From positions 248,001 to 312,000 of the forward strand of contig CAWAQG010000012.1 of assembly GCA_963784135.1 (NCBI GenBank): a stretch of 64,000 nucleotides of DNA. The letters are read 5' to 3'. Within the stretch, counting starts at the first letter, position 1. Every line of letters begins with the position of its first letter. The notes beneath the pieces were generated by a model. That model had not been told where the DNA came from. It saw nothing but the letters and a program-made list of their open reading frames with translations, and searched no databases. Both the position numbers and the translations under genes were made by a program. This stretch comes from JADFXI01 sp963784135 (GTDB lineage: Bacteria; Nitrospirota; Thermodesulfovibrionia; Thermodesulfovibrionales; Dissulfurispiraceae). Below are positions 7,623 through 16,453 of the stretch, piece by piece.

Positions 7623-8159
7623 ATGGAACTGAAAGATATTGCAGAGATGATAAAAGACAGATATCCCACGGAACTGCTGGAGACAAAGGAGTTCCGCGGC
7701 CAGCTGTCGGTTGTGCTGAGAAAAGACAGGATTAAGGAAGTGATGCGGTACCTTCATGACACGCCTGAGCTTTATTTCAATTTTCTCGAGGACCTGTGCG
7801 GCGTGGACTATTTAGGCAAAAAGACGGCGCGCTTTGAAGTGGTATACCATCTGTACTCTCTGAGGCACAGGCATATGATACGGATCAAGGCTGAGGTGCC
7901 GGAGGAAGATGCTTCAATAGACAGTGTTGTTGATATATGGGCCGGGGCCGATTGGCATGAGCGTGAGTGTTTTGACCTCTTTGGCATTACCTTCAAAGGG
8001 CATCCCGACTTGAGGAGAATCCTTATGCCGGAGGACTGGGAAGGGCACCCATTAAGAAAAGATTATCCTCTCAAGAGCGATCTTGGCGAGAAGGAATGGC
8101 ACGGCTATACGGAGATTATTGAAGTTGCGAAAAAGAACAAGGGATATGAGGTCAGGTAG
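7623..8159 (+). CDS. nuoC: NADH-quinone oxidoreductase subunit C
   Basis: NuoC is a peripheral-arm subunit that scaffolds NuoD and NuoB. The 178-residue protein has the family core (LEDLCGVDY, then the signature ADWHERECFDLFGITFKGHP) and the end EDWEGHPLRKDYPL. It is separate from nuoD, unlike the fused nuoCD of enteric bacteria, and abuts nuoD with no gap. No clear ribosome site lies before the ATG because the repeat element ends there; translation may depend on upstream coupling or weak initiation. Confidence 0.96.
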   Translation: MELKDIAEMIKDRYPTELLETKEFRGQLSVVLRKDRIKEVMRYLHDTPELYFNFLEDLCGVDYLGKKTARFEVVYHLYSLRHRHMIRIKAEVPEEDASIDSVVDIWAGADWHERECFDLFGITFKGHPDLRRILMPEDWEGHPLRKDYPLKSDLGEKEWHGYTEIIEVAKKNKGYEVR

Positions 8160-9359
8160 ATGCCGTCCATAGAAAAGGACATTAAGACAAAAGAGCTGAC
8201 CATCAGCATGGGGCCGCAGCACCCCGCGACGCATGGCGTGCTGAGGGTCGTGCTTGACCTTGACGGTGAAAGCGTTATTAAATGCACTCCGTATGTAGGG
8301 TATCTGCACAGGGGAGTGGAGAAGCTTGCTGAAAACCGGACATACCTTTCCGCGCTGCCGTTGACTGACAGGCTTGATTATATCTCCAGCATGTCCAACA
8401 ATGTCGGATATTGTGTGGCGGTCGAAAGGCTTTTCGGCATCGAGGCGCCTGAGCGTGCAAAATATATCCGTACCATTATGTCGGAAATGACGAGGATAAG
8501 CAGCCATATAATCGGTGTTTCAACTCATGCCCTCGACATTGGCGCGATGACTCTCTTCCTGTATTCGTTCAGAGACAGGGAAACGTTACTGGACTTGTTT
8601 GAAATGACCTGCGGCGCGAGGCTTACCGTCAGCTACCCGAGAATCGGCGGCGTGAGGAATGATGTAAGCCAGGAGTTTCTTGACAAATTATACGCATTCA
8701 CCATGACATTTCAGGAGACTATAGAACGGGAATATGAGACCCTCCTGAATGAAAACAGGATATGGAAGCTGCGCACGCAGGGCATCGGCGTTATAAGCGC
8801 CGAAGAAGCAATAAGCTGGGGCCTTACAGGCCCTAACCTGCGAGGCTCCGGAGTGCCGTATGATGTAAGGAAATACGCCCCCTATGATGCTTATGAAAAG
8901 GTACAGTTCAATGTGCCGGTAGGAAAAAATGGCGATGTGTATGACCGCTATCTCTGCCGGATGGAGGAGTTGAAGCAGTCGAACTGGATCATAAAGCAGT
9001 GCATCGAGCAGTTGCCAAGGGGTCCCATTATGGCGCCTGATGCTCCCAAATTCACTCTGCCTCCAAAGGACAGGGTATTGGCTGATATGGAATCGCTTAT
9101 TCATCAATTTGTCCTGATTACCAAAGGCCCCATTGCCGCACCCGAAGGTGAAATATATGTGGCTACCGAAGTCCCGAAAGGCGAGCTGGGCTATTATATA
9201 ATCAGTGACGGAAGCGGAAGGCCCTACAGGATGAGGCTGAGAGCTCCTTCTTTTGTCCATGTATCGGCATTGCCCGTTTTTTGCCGGGACGCCCTGGTGG
9301 CGGACGTTATTGCAAATATCGGCACTATCGATATAGTGCTCGGGGAGTGCGACAGATAG
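8160..9359 (+). CDS. nuoD: NADH-quinone oxidoreductase subunit D
   Basis: NuoD forms the quinone-binding pocket with NuoB. The 399-residue protein carries the N-terminal MGPQHPATHGVLR motif, YVGYLHRGVEKLAE, and the C-terminal arginine-rich PYRMRLRAPSF and DIVLGECDR. These belong to the family related to the large subunit of NiFe hydrogenases but without its metal-ligand cysteines. It starts immediately after the nuoC stop, with the ribosome site in the nuoC end (GAGGTCAGG). Confidence 0.98.
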   Translation: MPSIEKDIKTKELTISMGPQHPATHGVLRVVLDLDGESVIKCTPYVGYLHRGVEKLAENRTYLSALPLTDRLDYISSMSNNVGYCVAVERLFGIEAPERAKYIRTIMSEMTRISSHIIGVSTHALDIGAMTLFLYSFRDRETLLDLFEMTCGARLTVSYPRIGGVRNDVSQEFLDKLYAFTMTFQETIEREYETLLNENRIWKLRTQGIGVISAEEAISWGLTGPNLRGSGVPYDVRKYAPYDAYEKVQFNVPVGKNGDVYDRYLCRMEELKQSNWIIKQCIEQLPRGPIMAPDAPKFTLPPKDRVLADMESLIHQFVLITKGPIAAPEGEIYVATEVPKGELGYYIISDGSGRPYRMRLRAPSFVHVSALPVFCRDALVADVIANIGTIDIVLGECDR

Positions 9360-9361
9360 CG

Positions 9362-9826
9362 ATGCTGAGTGACAGCGCTTTAATTAAAATCAGGCAAATA
9401 CGGAACAAATACCAGGATGCCCGCTCCTGCCTTCTTCCTTCACTTTATGTTGTGCAGGAAGAAAACGGATGGATAAGTCCGTCAGCTATGGAAGCGGTCG
9501 GCGAACTGCTCAACGTGCCGAAGGCCACTGTTAAGGGAGTGTCTACCTTTTATTCGATGTTCAGGCACAGGGCAATGGGCAGGCATCTCATCCAGCTCTG
9601 CACCAATGTCGCATGCATGGTTATGGGAGCGGAGAGTCTTGTTGATATCCTCAGGGAAAAATACGGACTTGAGCCTAACGGCACTACAGCAGACGGCAGG
9701 TTTTCTCTTGTCATTATGGAGTGCATCGGCGCGTGCGGCACGGCGCCGGCAATGCTCGTGGATACCGATTTTCACGAAAATATAAATGGGGACACGATCC
9801 TGGCCACCCTGGAGAAATATAGATAG
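9362..9826 (+). CDS. nuoE: NADH-quinone oxidoreductase subunit E
   Basis: NuoE is the 24-kDa-type subunit of the NADH dehydrogenase module and binds one [2Fe-2S] cluster. Its ligands lie in LCTNVACMVMG and ECIGACGTAPAM. The ATG at 9362, two bases after the nuoD stop, gives a 154-residue protein whose N-terminus (KIRQIRNKYQDARSCLLPSL) fits the family; an upstream in-frame start would overlap nuoD deeply and is unlikely. nuoF follows after 2 bases. Confidence 0.96.
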   Translation: MLSDSALIKIRQIRNKYQDARSCLLPSLYVVQEENGWISPSAMEAVGELLNVPKATVKGVSTFYSMFRHRAMGRHLIQLCTNVACMVMGAESLVDILREKYGLEPNGTTADGRFSLVIMECIGACGTAPAMLVDTDFHENINGDTILATLEKYR

Positions 9827-9828
9827 AT

Positions 9829-11088
9829 ATGGAAACGTTTCTGTTAAGAAATATCGGGAACGCTGATTCAGCCGACATAAACGCATATATAAAGGCGGGG
9901 GGTTATAAAGCACTTGCAAAAGCGCTGACATTAAAGCCTTCCGAAATTATAGATGAGGTAAAGAAGTCAGGGTTGAGAGGCCGGGGCGGCGCCGGATTTC
10001 CTACAGGCATGAAGTGGTCCTTTGCCGCAGCCGACCAGAAGAGGCCGAAATATCTTTTATGCAACGCCGATGAAGGGGAGCCGGGGACCTTCAAAGACAG
10101 GCCGGTACTCGAAAAGAACCCGCATCTTTTAATAGAGGGGATGTGCATCTCAGGTTACGCCCTCGAGGCCGAATACGGATATATTTACCTGAGAGGAGAA
10201 TACCCTCAGGCAAAGCAGATTCTTGAGGGCGCCATAAAGCAGGCATATGACAAGGGCTTTCTTGGCGATGATGTCCTCGGCAAGGGCGTCAGGTTCCAGC
10301 TTGCTGTCCACCAGGGCGCCGGCGCTTATATCTGCGGCGAGGAAACCGCATTGATCGATTCCCTCGAAGGCAAGAGAGGACAACCCCGCATAAAGCCGCC
10401 TTTCCCTGTCAATGAAGGATTTCTGGCAAAGCCTACTGTTGTCAACAATGTGGAGACGCTTGCCAACGTCCCTTATATTATTGAAATCGGATCAAACGAA
10501 TACTCACAGATAGGCAGCTCGGATTGCCCCGGCCCCAAGCTTTTCTCGGTCAGCGGGCATGTAAAGAAACCGGGTGTTTATGAACTCCCCATGGGGACCA
10601 GCCTGAAGGAGATTATCTATACGCATTGCGGGGGTATTGCGGGGGACAAGCGCCTGAAGGCAGTTGTGCCCGGCGGCATCACAACGCCGATTCTTCCGGC
10701 AGATAAAATAGACTGCCCCATGGATTTTGTGAATATGCCCAAGCACGGCAGCATGCTCGGCTCGGGTGCGGTCATGGTTTTTGATGAATCGGTAGACCTG
10801 GTGAAGGTATGCCGGAGGGCAATAAAGTTCCTTGAGCATGAATCATGCGGTAAATGCACTCCGTGCCGGGAGGGAGTAGGGTGGATGAGGAGCATTCTTG
10901 ACAGAGTGGCCGCCGGCGAGGGCAGGAAGGGAGACATTGAGCTTCTGCTGGAGGTCTCGAAAAATATAATGGGAAAAACCTTCTGCGCGCTCGGCGACGG
11001 CGCCGCCGGCGTTGTGCAGAATTTCATAAAACACTTCAGGCCTGAGTTTGAAGCGCATATCAATAAAGCCGTCAAAGTGGGAGCATGA
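9829..11088 (+). CDS. nuoF: NADH-quinone oxidoreductase subunit F
   Basis: NuoF oxidises NADH and carries FMN and a [4Fe-4S] cluster. The 419-residue protein shows the glycine-rich nucleotide/FMN segment GLRGRGGAGFPTGMKW, the CNADEGEPGTFKDR motif, GAYICGEETALIDSLEGKRG, and cluster ligands in ESCGKCTPCREGV plus a distal Cys in KTFCALGDGA. It overlaps the nuoG start by 4 nt. Confidence 0.98.
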   Translation: METFLLRNIGNADSADINAYIKAGGYKALAKALTLKPSEIIDEVKKSGLRGRGGAGFPTGMKWSFAAADQKRPKYLLCNADEGEPGTFKDRPVLEKNPHLLIEGMCISGYALEAEYGYIYLRGEYPQAKQILEGAIKQAYDKGFLGDDVLGKGVRFQLAVHQGAGAYICGEETALIDSLEGKRGQPRIKPPFPVNEGFLAKPTVVNNVETLANVPYIIEIGSNEYSQIGSSDCPGPKLFSVSGHVKKPGVYELPMGTSLKEIIYTHCGGIAGDKRLKAVVPGGITTPILPADKIDCPMDFVNMPKHGSMLGSGAVMVFDESVDLVKVCRRAIKFLEHESCGKCTPCREGVGWMRSILDRVAAGEGRKGDIELLLEVSKNIMGKTFCALGDGAAGVVQNFIKHFRPEFEAHINKAVKVGA

Positions 11089-13705
11089 TTACAGTAACGA
11101 TCAACGGGAAACAGGTAAAGCTGGAGAAGCCGGCCACTATTCTTAATGCGGCGAAAATGGCGGGCATTAAGATACCCACCCTTTGCCATCATGACCTGCT
11201 CGAACCTTTCGGGGATGCAGGTTATGCCTCGTGGAAATCGAGAAGGTCCCGAGACTTCAAACTTCGTGTACTATGTATATAACCGACGGTATGGTGGTCC
11301 ATACCGAATCGGAACGGGTCATTGAGGCCCGGAAGGCGATGCTGGAGTTCCTGCTCATCAACCACGCCCTTGACTGTCCCTACTGCGACAAGGCCGGAGA
11401 ATGCGACCTTCAGGACCTTGTTATGAAATACGGGCCCTCATCGGGGCGGTTTACCGAAGGCAAAAGAAAACACCCCGAGAGTTATGACGACCCTATTATT
11501 GTGCGCAATATGGAACGTTGCATCTCCTGCACGCGCTGCGTCAGGATGTGCGATAAAGTGCAGGGCGCATCTGCGATATCCATGGTCAACAGAACAAGCA
11601 AGACATTTGTGGAGCCTTTTTCAGGCGGGCGTTATAACTGCGAATACTGCGGCAATTGTCTTACTGTATGTCCTGTCGGAGCTATCATGTCGAGGCTGCA
11701 CAAACATACGTACAGGCCGTGGTATATCGAAAAGGAAGTCGAGACGGTCTGCTCATTCTGCGGGGTCGGATGCTCGATGACCGCTCAGGTAAGGGGTGAC
11801 TCCATTGTAAGGGTCGTTCCTGAAATCGTCAAAGGCGTAAACAAGGGGCTCTTATGCAACAGGGGAAGATTCGGGTACGATTATATAAGCAGTTCCAGGA
11901 GGCTGAAAGCCCCGCTGATCAGGAAGAACGGCAATCTTGAAGAGGCGACATGGAGCGAGGCGTTTGCCTACGTTGCGGGGAGGTTGCAGGAAATCAGGGC
12001 GAAAAGCGGCGGCAGCGCCATAGCAGGCATTGCATCGGCACGCTGTACCAATGAAGATAACTATGTGTTCCAGAAGTTTATGCGTGTGACAATGGGCAGC
12101 AATTCCATAGATTCGGTGGCGAGCTTCGCTTTTGCTCCAGGCCAGAAATATTTCGAGAGCATATTCGGACAGGGAGTTACTGTCAACCCTATCAGCGGTA
12201 TTGCCAAGGCTGACGGGGTCATTGTGGTAGGCGGAGATCCCACATCCGTAAATCCTGTATTGGGACTGCAGATACGGGCTGCGTCCAGGAAAAAAGTCCC
12301 TATCTTAACTATAGGTTATACTCCCGGACTGAACAATTTCAGTACAAACAAGCTATTGCCCGCTCCGTTTACCGAAACTATAGTTCTGGCAGCACTGGTT
12401 TCCGAACTGTTGAAGAAGAAGCCTTCTGCTGTTGAAAAGAGCGCCTTCGGGGAGATTATCCGCACGATACAGCCGGTGTCACCTGAAGAAGCGCAGGATG
12501 CGTGCGGTATACCTGCCGGTGAAATGGCGGTCTGCGCGGAAACGCTTGCAGGCATGACCAATCCGGCCGTCATTATAGGGAGAGATATCATACAAAGGGC
12601 TGAGGGGCATACGAACCTGCTGCTTCTTGCCGCGCTGGCGCAGCTGATGAACGGACGCATCTATCTTTCATCGGAGCTTCCGAATGAGCGGGGACTGGTT
12701 GATATGGGTTGTCTGCCTGATTCACTGCCCGGCGGAAGGCCGATCAGCGTGGAGAGCTTCCGGAAGCGCTATGAGGAATTTGTCGGAGCGGAAATCCCTT
12801 CGTCTCCAGGCCTTTCCATGATGGAGATTATAGAAGGGGCCCGCGCAGGAAAGGTGAAAGCGCTGTATGTAATGGGTGAGAATGTCGCTTTTAATATTCC
12901 GGGCCATGCATATGTGAAGGAAGCACTGGAAGCTCTCGAGCTCCTCGTTGTGCAGGATGTCTTCATGAATGAAACTGCACGACAGGCGCATGTGGTGCTG
13001 CCGGTACTTTCCTGGGCTGAAAAAGAGGGCTCATATACAAATCTTGAAGGCAGGATGCAGCACCTGAACAAGGTTGTCGGCGGGCAGGGACTTGAGGACT
13101 GGAAGATATTCTCCGAGATAAGCAGATTGCTCGGCGTGGATATGCACTATGCAGCTGCAAAGGACGTACTGGCTGAAATAGCGAAAGTATCGCCCCTGCA
13201 TAAAGGTATTACTTATGAAGATATGGACGGAGGGCAGTGCATGTGGCCGTATAAGGGTGAACCGTTGCGCCATGATATTACGCTGTCCGGCATCGTAGTC
13301 CCCAACATAAAAGCCCTGTTGAAAAAACCTGAAAAAGACAAGCTTTATATCGGCGTCGAAAAGCCGCTTTTCCATTCCGCGAGCATGAGCAGGAATTCCC
13401 TGGCGCTCACCAGTATTTCATCAAAGCCCTTTGCAAAAATAAGCCGGGAGCTTGCTGCGAGGCTTTCGCTCGCCGATGGCGATTATGTTACTGTCTCGAC
13501 TTCCGTCGGTTCGCTGGAGCTGCCGGTGATGCTTTTTGCGGATTTTCCCGAGAATATTGTCCTTGTGCCTAATAATTTTGAGGGCGCCGGCGTGTATAAA
13601 GTCCTAACGCATAAAATGAACGAGACCATTAAAGCTCCGGAACTCGACGGCATCGAGGTTTCGTTAAGAAAGACAGAGCGGATGACAACGGAGGTATCAG
13701 CGTGA
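11085..13705 (+). pseudogene. nuoG: NADH-quinone oxidoreductase subunit G, one-base deletion near the 5' end
   Basis: NuoG carries several iron-sulfur clusters of complex I. The first frame (11085-11282) encodes the ferredoxin-like start with the first Cys (PTLCHHDLLEPFG). The rest continues in another frame from about 11215 with VEIEKVPRLQTSC. Adding one G to the run at 11211-11214 restores FGGCRLCLVEIEKVP and the C-x10-C-x2-C-x13-C motif of the [2Fe-2S] site. The remaining protein is intact: CPYCDKAGECDLQD, CISCTRCVRMCDK, CEYCGNCLTVCP, CSFCGVGCSM, a molybdopterin-oxidoreductase-like domain and its C-terminal domain. Either a real inactivating indel or a sequence error in a G run; all other nuo genes look intact, so an error is quite possible. 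Confidence 0.85.
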
Positions 13706-14742
13706 ACGTCGTTGATATGGTAACTTCATCAGGAAGCTTCAACTTCATTATACAATTCATTATTATGCTCGTAAAAATAGCTATCGTTATCGGCGTGACC
13801 ATGGTACATGTCCTTTATGCAACCTATTTTGAAAGAAAAGTGATCGGGCATATGCAGGTGAGGCTTGGACCAATGAGAGTCGGCCCGCACGGCATATTGC
13901 AGCCGATTGCGGACAGCATGAAACTGTTTTTCAAAGAGGACATTATTCCTGCTGAAGCGGACAAGACAATTTTCAAGCTGGCACCGGTGGTCTTTACGTT
14001 TGCCGCGATGAGTTCCCTGGTGGTAATCCCCTTCTATGATGGGTTTGTGTTGGCCAATATTAATGTAGGACTCCTGTTCGTTCTTGCAATGTCGTCATTG
14101 GGGGCATACGGAGTAGTAATGGCCGGATGGTCGTCCAACTCAAAGTATTCCTTCCTGGGCGGACTGAGATCGTCCGCGCAGGTCATCAGTTATGAGGTCT
14201 GTATGGGCATGAGCCTGATAGGCGTGATACTGCTGGCAGGGTCAATGAACCTTACGGAGATCGTAAAGGCACAGCAGCAGCACTGGTATGGCATGTTTAT
14301 CATACCGCAGTTCCTTGGTTATTTTGTGTTCATTGTTGCCGCCTTTGCCGAGACCAACAGAACTCCCTTTGATTTGCCTGAGGCAGAGAGCGAACTTGTG
14401 GCAGGCTACTTTGTTGAATACAGCGGAATGCGTTTTGCATTGTATTATGCTTCAGAATATATCGGCATGCTTGTAATGTCGTCGATAGCGGTGCTCTGTT
14501 TCCTGGGAGGCTGGACCCTGCCGCCGTTTATTACCGGCGCGGTGCCGGTCCTTTTGGCAGTGCCGGGGATAATCTGGTTCCTGCTGAAAGTATATTTCCA
14601 CATTTTTCTTTTCTACTGGATAAGGGCCACGGTCCCAAGGTACCGGTACGATCAGCTTATGGCATTGGGTTGGAAAGTGCTGCTGCCATTGGCGCTTGTT
14701 AATATAGTGTTGACTTCTGTTGTGAAATTCTTTGTCGGATAG
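13702..14742 (+). CDS. nuoH: NADH-quinone oxidoreductase subunit H
   Basis: NuoH is the membrane subunit that contacts the quinone site. The 346-residue protein has about eight hydrophobic segments and family motifs ERKVIGHMQVRLGPMRVGPH, LQPIADSMKLFFKED, and the conserved acidic loop ETNRTPFDLPEAESELVAGY. The GTG start overlaps the nuoG stop by 4 nt and has a GGAGGT ribosome site. A 208-bp gap with a repeat element separates it from nuoI. Confidence 0.97.
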   Translation: MNVVDMVTSSGSFNFIIQFIIMLVKIAIVIGVTMVHVLYATYFERKVIGHMQVRLGPMRVGPHGILQPIADSMKLFFKEDIIPAEADKTIFKLAPVVFTFAAMSSLVVIPFYDGFVLANINVGLLFVLAMSSLGAYGVVMAGWSSNSKYSFLGGLRSSAQVISYEVCMGMSLIGVILLAGSMNLTEIVKAQQQHWYGMFIIPQFLGYFVFIVAAFAETNRTPFDLPEAESELVAGYFVEYSGMRFALYYASEYIGMLVMSSIAVLCFLGGWTLPPFITGAVPVLLAVPGIIWFLLKVYFHIFLFYWIRATVPRYRYDQLMALGWKVLLPLALVNIVLTSVVKFFVG

Positions 14743-14831
14743 GTGAAAGGTAAAGTTATTAGTGTAGTGTATCTAAAATGGATGGTGTTATGATCAGAAC
14801 TACTCGCAGGGCTACAGAGTGTTGTTTTTCA

Positions 14832-14902
14832 GTCATTCCCGCAGTTAGTAAGCGGGAATCCATTCTTTTAAAAAAGTGGATACCCGCCTTCGCGGGTATG
14901 AC
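14832..14902. repeat. CATTCCCGC composite palindromic repeat between nuoH and nuoI
   Basis: Two small hairpins occur in tandem: GTCATTCCCGC with GCGGGAATCCA, then TACCCGCCTTCGCGGGTA, closing with ATGAC. The outer ends (GTCAT and ATGAC) are inverted. The same unit is found at 4752 and flanks the IS element. Confidence 0.7.
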
Positions 14903-14950
14903 GAAATGTACGGCTTCCGTTACTCATATAGTTGAAAGGTTAAGATAATC

Positions 14951-15559
14951 ATGGGAATGAAGACTATTGTAAAAAAGGTTTTCCTTATTGAAATCATAAA
15001 AGGTATGGCATTGACCTTCAGGATGATGCTCACTAAGCCGGTAACGAGGCAATACCCCGAGGAAAAGAGGGAAGCGTTCCCCGGCTTCCGTGGGCTGCAT
15101 GCGCTTGTAAGGAAAGAAGACGGGACGGCACGGTGCGTGGGGTGCGGCCTGTGCGCGGCGGTTTGTCCTTCCCGGTGCATCGATGTTTACACCAGCGAAG
15201 GCGATGACCATAAAAAGGTTGTCGACCGGTACGAGATTGAAGTGCTGAGGTGTGTCTATTGCGGGTTTTGCGTGGAGGCTTGTCCCTTTGGAGCTGTGGT
15301 GCTCACAGGGCATTATGAGTATTCCGGGTATTCACGGGCGGCCCTTTTTATGGACAAGGACAAACTCCTCGCAAATTGGGACAAATACATGGCCGGCGAG
15401 AAGGGGGAGGAATATTTCAAACGTTTCTGGAGGCCGATGAGCGAGGACTTTAAAGCCCATGAGGACCAGGCGGTATTCAGGGGCGGCGCAGGAAAAATAG
15501 AGGGTGGTGCACCGGACAAAACCACGCACTCCCCGGAGGAATTGAGCAATGCTGCCTAA
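14951..15559 (+). CDS. nuoI: NADH-quinone oxidoreductase subunit I
   Basis: NuoI relays electrons through two [4Fe-4S] clusters, N6a and N6b. Both ligand sets are present: CVGCGLCAAVCPSRC and CVYCGFCVEACPFGA. At 202 residues it has a C-terminal tail longer than the minimal family core. The start ATG follows the 208-bp repeat-containing gap. It overlaps nuoJ by 11 nt. Confidence 0.96.
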   Translation: MGMKTIVKKVFLIEIIKGMALTFRMMLTKPVTRQYPEEKREAFPGFRGLHALVRKEDGTARCVGCGLCAAVCPSRCIDVYTSEGDDHKKVVDRYEIEVLRCVYCGFCVEACPFGAVVLTGHYEYSGYSRAALFMDKDKLLANWDKYMAGEKGEEYFKRFWRPMSEDFKAHEDQAVFRGGAGKIEGGAPDKTTHSPEELSNAA

Positions 15560-16058
15560 GTTGTTTTTCGGATATTTTTCCATAGTGATGATAGTTATTT
15601 CGCTTCTGATCATAACCCGGAAGAACCCTGTACACAGCATTCTGTGGATGCTTCTCCTGTTCTTTCATGTTGCGGGTCTTTATTTGTTTCTCAATGCCGA
15701 GTTCCTGGCGGCGGTGCAGATGATATTGTATGCGGGGGCGATACTGGTGCTCTTCCTTTTCGTCATCATGATGCTGAACCTGAAGAAAGAGGTCACGGTT
15801 GAACGGTTTTCAGGGGAGTGGCCGGTAGCGGTTTTTGTAGGGGGCACGATACTGGTCCTTATTCTTTTTGCGATCACGACATTAACGCACGGGCCGCTCG
15901 GCAGTTACACCATAGAGGCTGTCCAGTCCGAGACCCATGCGAAGGTGCTCGGCAGGGTATTGTATACGGAATTTCTCTTCCCCTTTGAGATAGCATCGCT
16001 CATATTGCTTATAGCAGTCGTCGGCGCCATAGTGCTGGCAAAGAAACAGAGAACGTAA
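15549..16058 (+). CDS. nuoJ: NADH-quinone oxidoreductase subunit J
   Basis: NuoJ is a polytopic subunit of the proton-pumping membrane arm. The 169-residue protein has five hydrophobic segments and the family motif AEFLAAVQMILYAGAILVLFLF. The ATG lies inside the nuoI end with a GAGGAATTGAGC region as ribosome site. It is followed by a 90-bp repeat-filled gap before nuoK. Confidence 0.95.
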   Translation: MLPKLFFGYFSIVMIVISLLIITRKNPVHSILWMLLLFFHVAGLYLFLNAEFLAAVQMILYAGAILVLFLFVIMMLNLKKEVTVERFSGEWPVAVFVGGTILVLILFAITTLTHGPLGSYTIEAVQSETHAKVLGRVLYTEFLFPFEIASLILLIAVVGAIVLAKKQRT

Positions 16059-16065
16059 AGAGTAA

Positions 16066-16139
16066 TCTCCCCTCACCCCTCTTTAAAAAAGAGGGGACTC
16101 AGAGGCCTCCCTTTTCTAAAGGGAGGGCAGGAGGGATTA
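16066..16139. repeat. CCCCTC/GAGGGG double palindrome between nuoJ and nuoK
   Basis: CCCCTCTTTAAAAAAGAGGGG is followed by a second hairpin, CCTCCCTTTTCTAAAGGGAGG. Both belong to a C/G-rich palindromic repeat seen at 312, 30670 and 41044. Confidence 0.7.
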
Positions 16140-16150
16140 GAGGAGGATTG

Positions 16151-16453
16151 ATGGTACCGTTAAACTGGTATATAGGGTTAAGTGCAATAATATTCATTAT
16201 CGGCGCTGTCGGGTTTCTTATCAGGCGCAATATAATGATTATGCTTATCTCCATAGAACTGATGCTGAACTCGGTAAATATCAGCCTTGTAGCTTTCAGC
16301 CACTACCTTCAGGACATAAGGGGCCAGGTACTGGTCCTTTTCGTAATCACCGTGGCAGCTGCCGAGGCGGCTATAGGCCTGGCGATAGTGGTGGCGATGT
16401 TTAGAAACAAGGCGGTGTTGCACGCCGACGAAATTATGGAAATGAAAGGGTAG
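16151..16453 (+). CDS. nuoK: NADH-quinone oxidoreductase subunit K
   Basis: NuoK is a small three-helix antiporter-related subunit. The product of about 100 residues includes the conserved glutamate in ISIELMLNSVN and a second one in AAAEAAIGLAIV. ATG at 16151 is preferred over an adjacent TTG because AGGAGG lies five bases before. nuoL begins directly after the stop. Confidence 0.96.
   Translation: MVPLNWYIGLSAIIFIIGAVGFLIRRNIMIMLISIELMLNSVNISLVAFSHYLQDIRGQVLVLFVITVAAAEAAIGLAIVVAMFRNKAVLHADEIMEMKG

Noticed and set aside
11205..11290. Programmed frameshift in nuoG
   Set aside because: No slippery heptamer or stimulating structure is evident, and other bacteria encode this region in one frame; a simple one-base loss explains it.
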